Shown here in pieces: positions 12,945-13,998 of a stretch of DNA of 13,998 nucleotides. A program made the translations under genes and the position numbers. How positions within the stretch are numbered: the stretch's first letter is position 1; the number at the start of each line of letters is the position of its first letter. This DNA comes from DASUFI01 sp036274635 (GTDB lineage: Bacteria > Planctomycetota > B15-G4), in NCBI GenBank assembly GCA_036274635.1, contig DASUFI010000026.1:1-13998 (forward strand), written 5' to 3'. The notes under the pieces were generated by a model. That model was not told the DNA's origin. It saw only the letters and a program-made list of their open reading frames with translations, and did not search any database.

Positions 12945-13998
12945 GCCGGCGCGCCTTGCGTCCGCGGGGCGAGCGTGGCGCGCAGGAAGCGCCCGGTGTG
13001 GCTGGCCGCCACCGCCGCCACCTGCTCGGGCGTGCCTGCGGCCACGACGCGGCCGCCGCCCTCGCCGCCTTCGGGCCCGAGGTCGATGATCCAGTCCGCG
13101 CTGCCGATCACGTCCAGGTTGTGCTCGATCACCACCACCGTGTTGCCTTGCTCCACGAGCTTCTGCAGGACCGCGACCAGCCGCGACACGTCATCCATGT
13201 GCAGGCCGGTCGTCGGCTCGTCGAGGACCACGAGCGCCCGGCCTGTGCCGGGCCGCCCCAATTCCGCGGCGAGCTTGACCCTCTGGGCCTCGCCACCTGA
13301 GAGCGTGGTGGCAGACTGACCCAGCTTCAGGTAACCAAGTCCCGTGTCCGCGAGCAACTGGAGCTTGCGCCGAATTCCGGGGTGGACCTCGAAGACCTCC
13401 AGCGCCCGCTCCACCTCCAGGTCCAGCACGTCCGCGATGGAAAGGCCCTTCCAGCGCACCGCCAGGGTGGCGGCGTTGTAGCGGCGGCCCCCGCAGGCGT
13501 CGCAGGTCAGCTCCACGTCCGAGAGGAAGTGCATCTCGATGCGCTCCGTGCCGCGGCCCTGGCAGACCTCGCACCGTCCCCCCGGGACGTTGGTCGAGAA
13601 GCGCCCGGGGGTGAAGCCGCGCAGGCGCGCCTCGGGCGTCTCCGCGAAGAGCGCGCGGATCTCGTCGAAGGCCCCACTGTAGGTGGCCGCGTTGCTGGTC
13701 GGGGAGCGCCCCAGTGGCGACTGGTCGATGACGAGCAGCTTGTCGACCAGCTTGTGGCCGCGCAGCGCGCCCAGGCCGGGCGGCAGGCGGCCCTCGCCCT
13801 CGAGCCGCGCGGCCACGGCCGGCACGAGCAGGTCGGCTACCAGCGTGGACTTGCCCGAGCCGGACACACCCGTGATCGCCGTGAGCACGCCGGCGGGGAT
13901 GCGCACCGTGAGGTCCTTCAGGTTGTGGCGGTTGCAGCCGCGCAGCTCGAGCGCCTCGGTCCACGTGCGGCGCGCCTCGCGCGCCGGCAGCGAGCGCC
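12941..13998 (-). CDS. uvrA: UvrABC excinuclease subunit A, C-terminal part (5' end outside window)
   Basis: Damage-sensing ATPase of nucleotide excision repair, which scans DNA as a dimer and loads UvrB. Only the last 351 residues lie in the window; full UvrA is about 940, so roughly the first 60% is missing. The reading frame runs to the window edge: 30 codons precede an in-frame GTG at 13906 and read LELRGCNRHNLKDLTV, typical sequence before the second ATPase domain. Visible in order are Walker A GVSGSGKST (about 43-51 of the fragment), a zinc module CEVC-x19-CDAC followed by GGRRYN, the ABC signature LSGGEAQRVKLA, Walker B ALVVLDEPTTGLH, the H-loop VIEHNLDVI, and the ending IDLGPEGGEGGG...GTPEQ. 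All motifs are intact, so it should be functional. It overlaps the XPB start by four bases, making it the probable head of that transcript or part of a longer one. Confidence 0.97.
   Translation of the reverse strand, partial: RSLPAREARRTWTEALELRGCNRHNLKDLTVRIPAGVLTAITGVSGSGKSTLVADLLVPAVAARLEGEGRLPPGLGALRGHKLVDKLLVIDQSPLGRSPTSNAATYSGAFDEIRALFAETPEARLRGFTPGRFSTNVPGGRCEVCQGRGTERIEMHFLSDVELTCDACGGRRYNAATLAVRWKGLSIADVLDLEVERALEVFEVHPGIRRKLQLLADTGLGYLKLGQSATTLSGGEAQRVKLAAELGRPGTGRALVVLDEPTTGLHMDDVSRLVAVLQKLVEQGNTVVVIEHNLDVIGSADWIIDLGPEGGEGGGRVVAAGTPEQVAAVAASHTGRFLRATLAPRTQGAPA

Noticed and set aside
11016..13319. Long open frame on the plus strand opposite XPB and uvrA
   Set aside because: Its product is low-complexity and runs antisense to intact helicase and ATPase motifs.
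1..13998. tRNA, rRNA, insertion sequences, integrase or att sites
   Set aside because: No cloverleaf, rRNA-like stretch, transposase motif or terminal inverted repeat was recognised by reading, including at the edges of the FG-GAP block.

Overview
The window is very GC-rich and gene-dense. Genes lie end to end on the minus strand, except one plus-strand gene at the left edge. A signal-peptide-bearing TolC-family outer-membrane protein points to a diderm bacterium. Two secreted FG-GAP propeller proteins with a shared C-terminal module, plus a bacterial XPB helicase, suggest a planctomycete-like lineage. That assignment is inference from remembered family patterns (about 50% sure); no rRNA or other marker here settles it.

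Region by region, following minus-strand transcription (right to left): (1) 13998-12941 is the 3' half of uvrA. (2) 12944-11241 is an XPB-type DNA repair helicase whose ATG overlaps the uvrA stop in an ATGA, so the two are probably co-translated. (3) A 101-base gap with dyad symmetries is followed by two secreted FG-GAP beta-propeller proteins (11139-9049 and 9047-7341), separated by one base. (4) A 352-base non-coding gap (7340-6989) leads to (5) a tightly overlapping run: a 683-residue protein with an XPB-associated helicase_C_3-like C-terminal domain, a ThiE/TenI-family protein, thiL, tsaE, an unrecognised secreted protein, and a TolC-family outer-membrane protein. Every junction in this run overlaps by 1 to 20 bases. 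(6) At the left edge, nadD runs on the plus strand and converges on the TolC gene, overlapping its 3' end by 61 bases.

Two themes emerge. The first is DNA repair: UvrA (bacterial excision repair) is coupled to XPB (an excision-repair and transcription helicase in archaea and eukaryotes). The 683-residue protein carries at its C-terminus the same kind of domain that XPB carries at its N-terminus. From memory, such a protein sits next to XPB in actinobacteria; here the two are separated by the FG-GAP genes. The second theme is cofactor and tRNA housekeeping (NAD, thiamine diphosphate, t6A) coupled to envelope genes. The most promising undescribed element is the uvrA-XPB plus helicase_C_3 protein set. 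The FG-GAP pair may be a later insertion between its parts.
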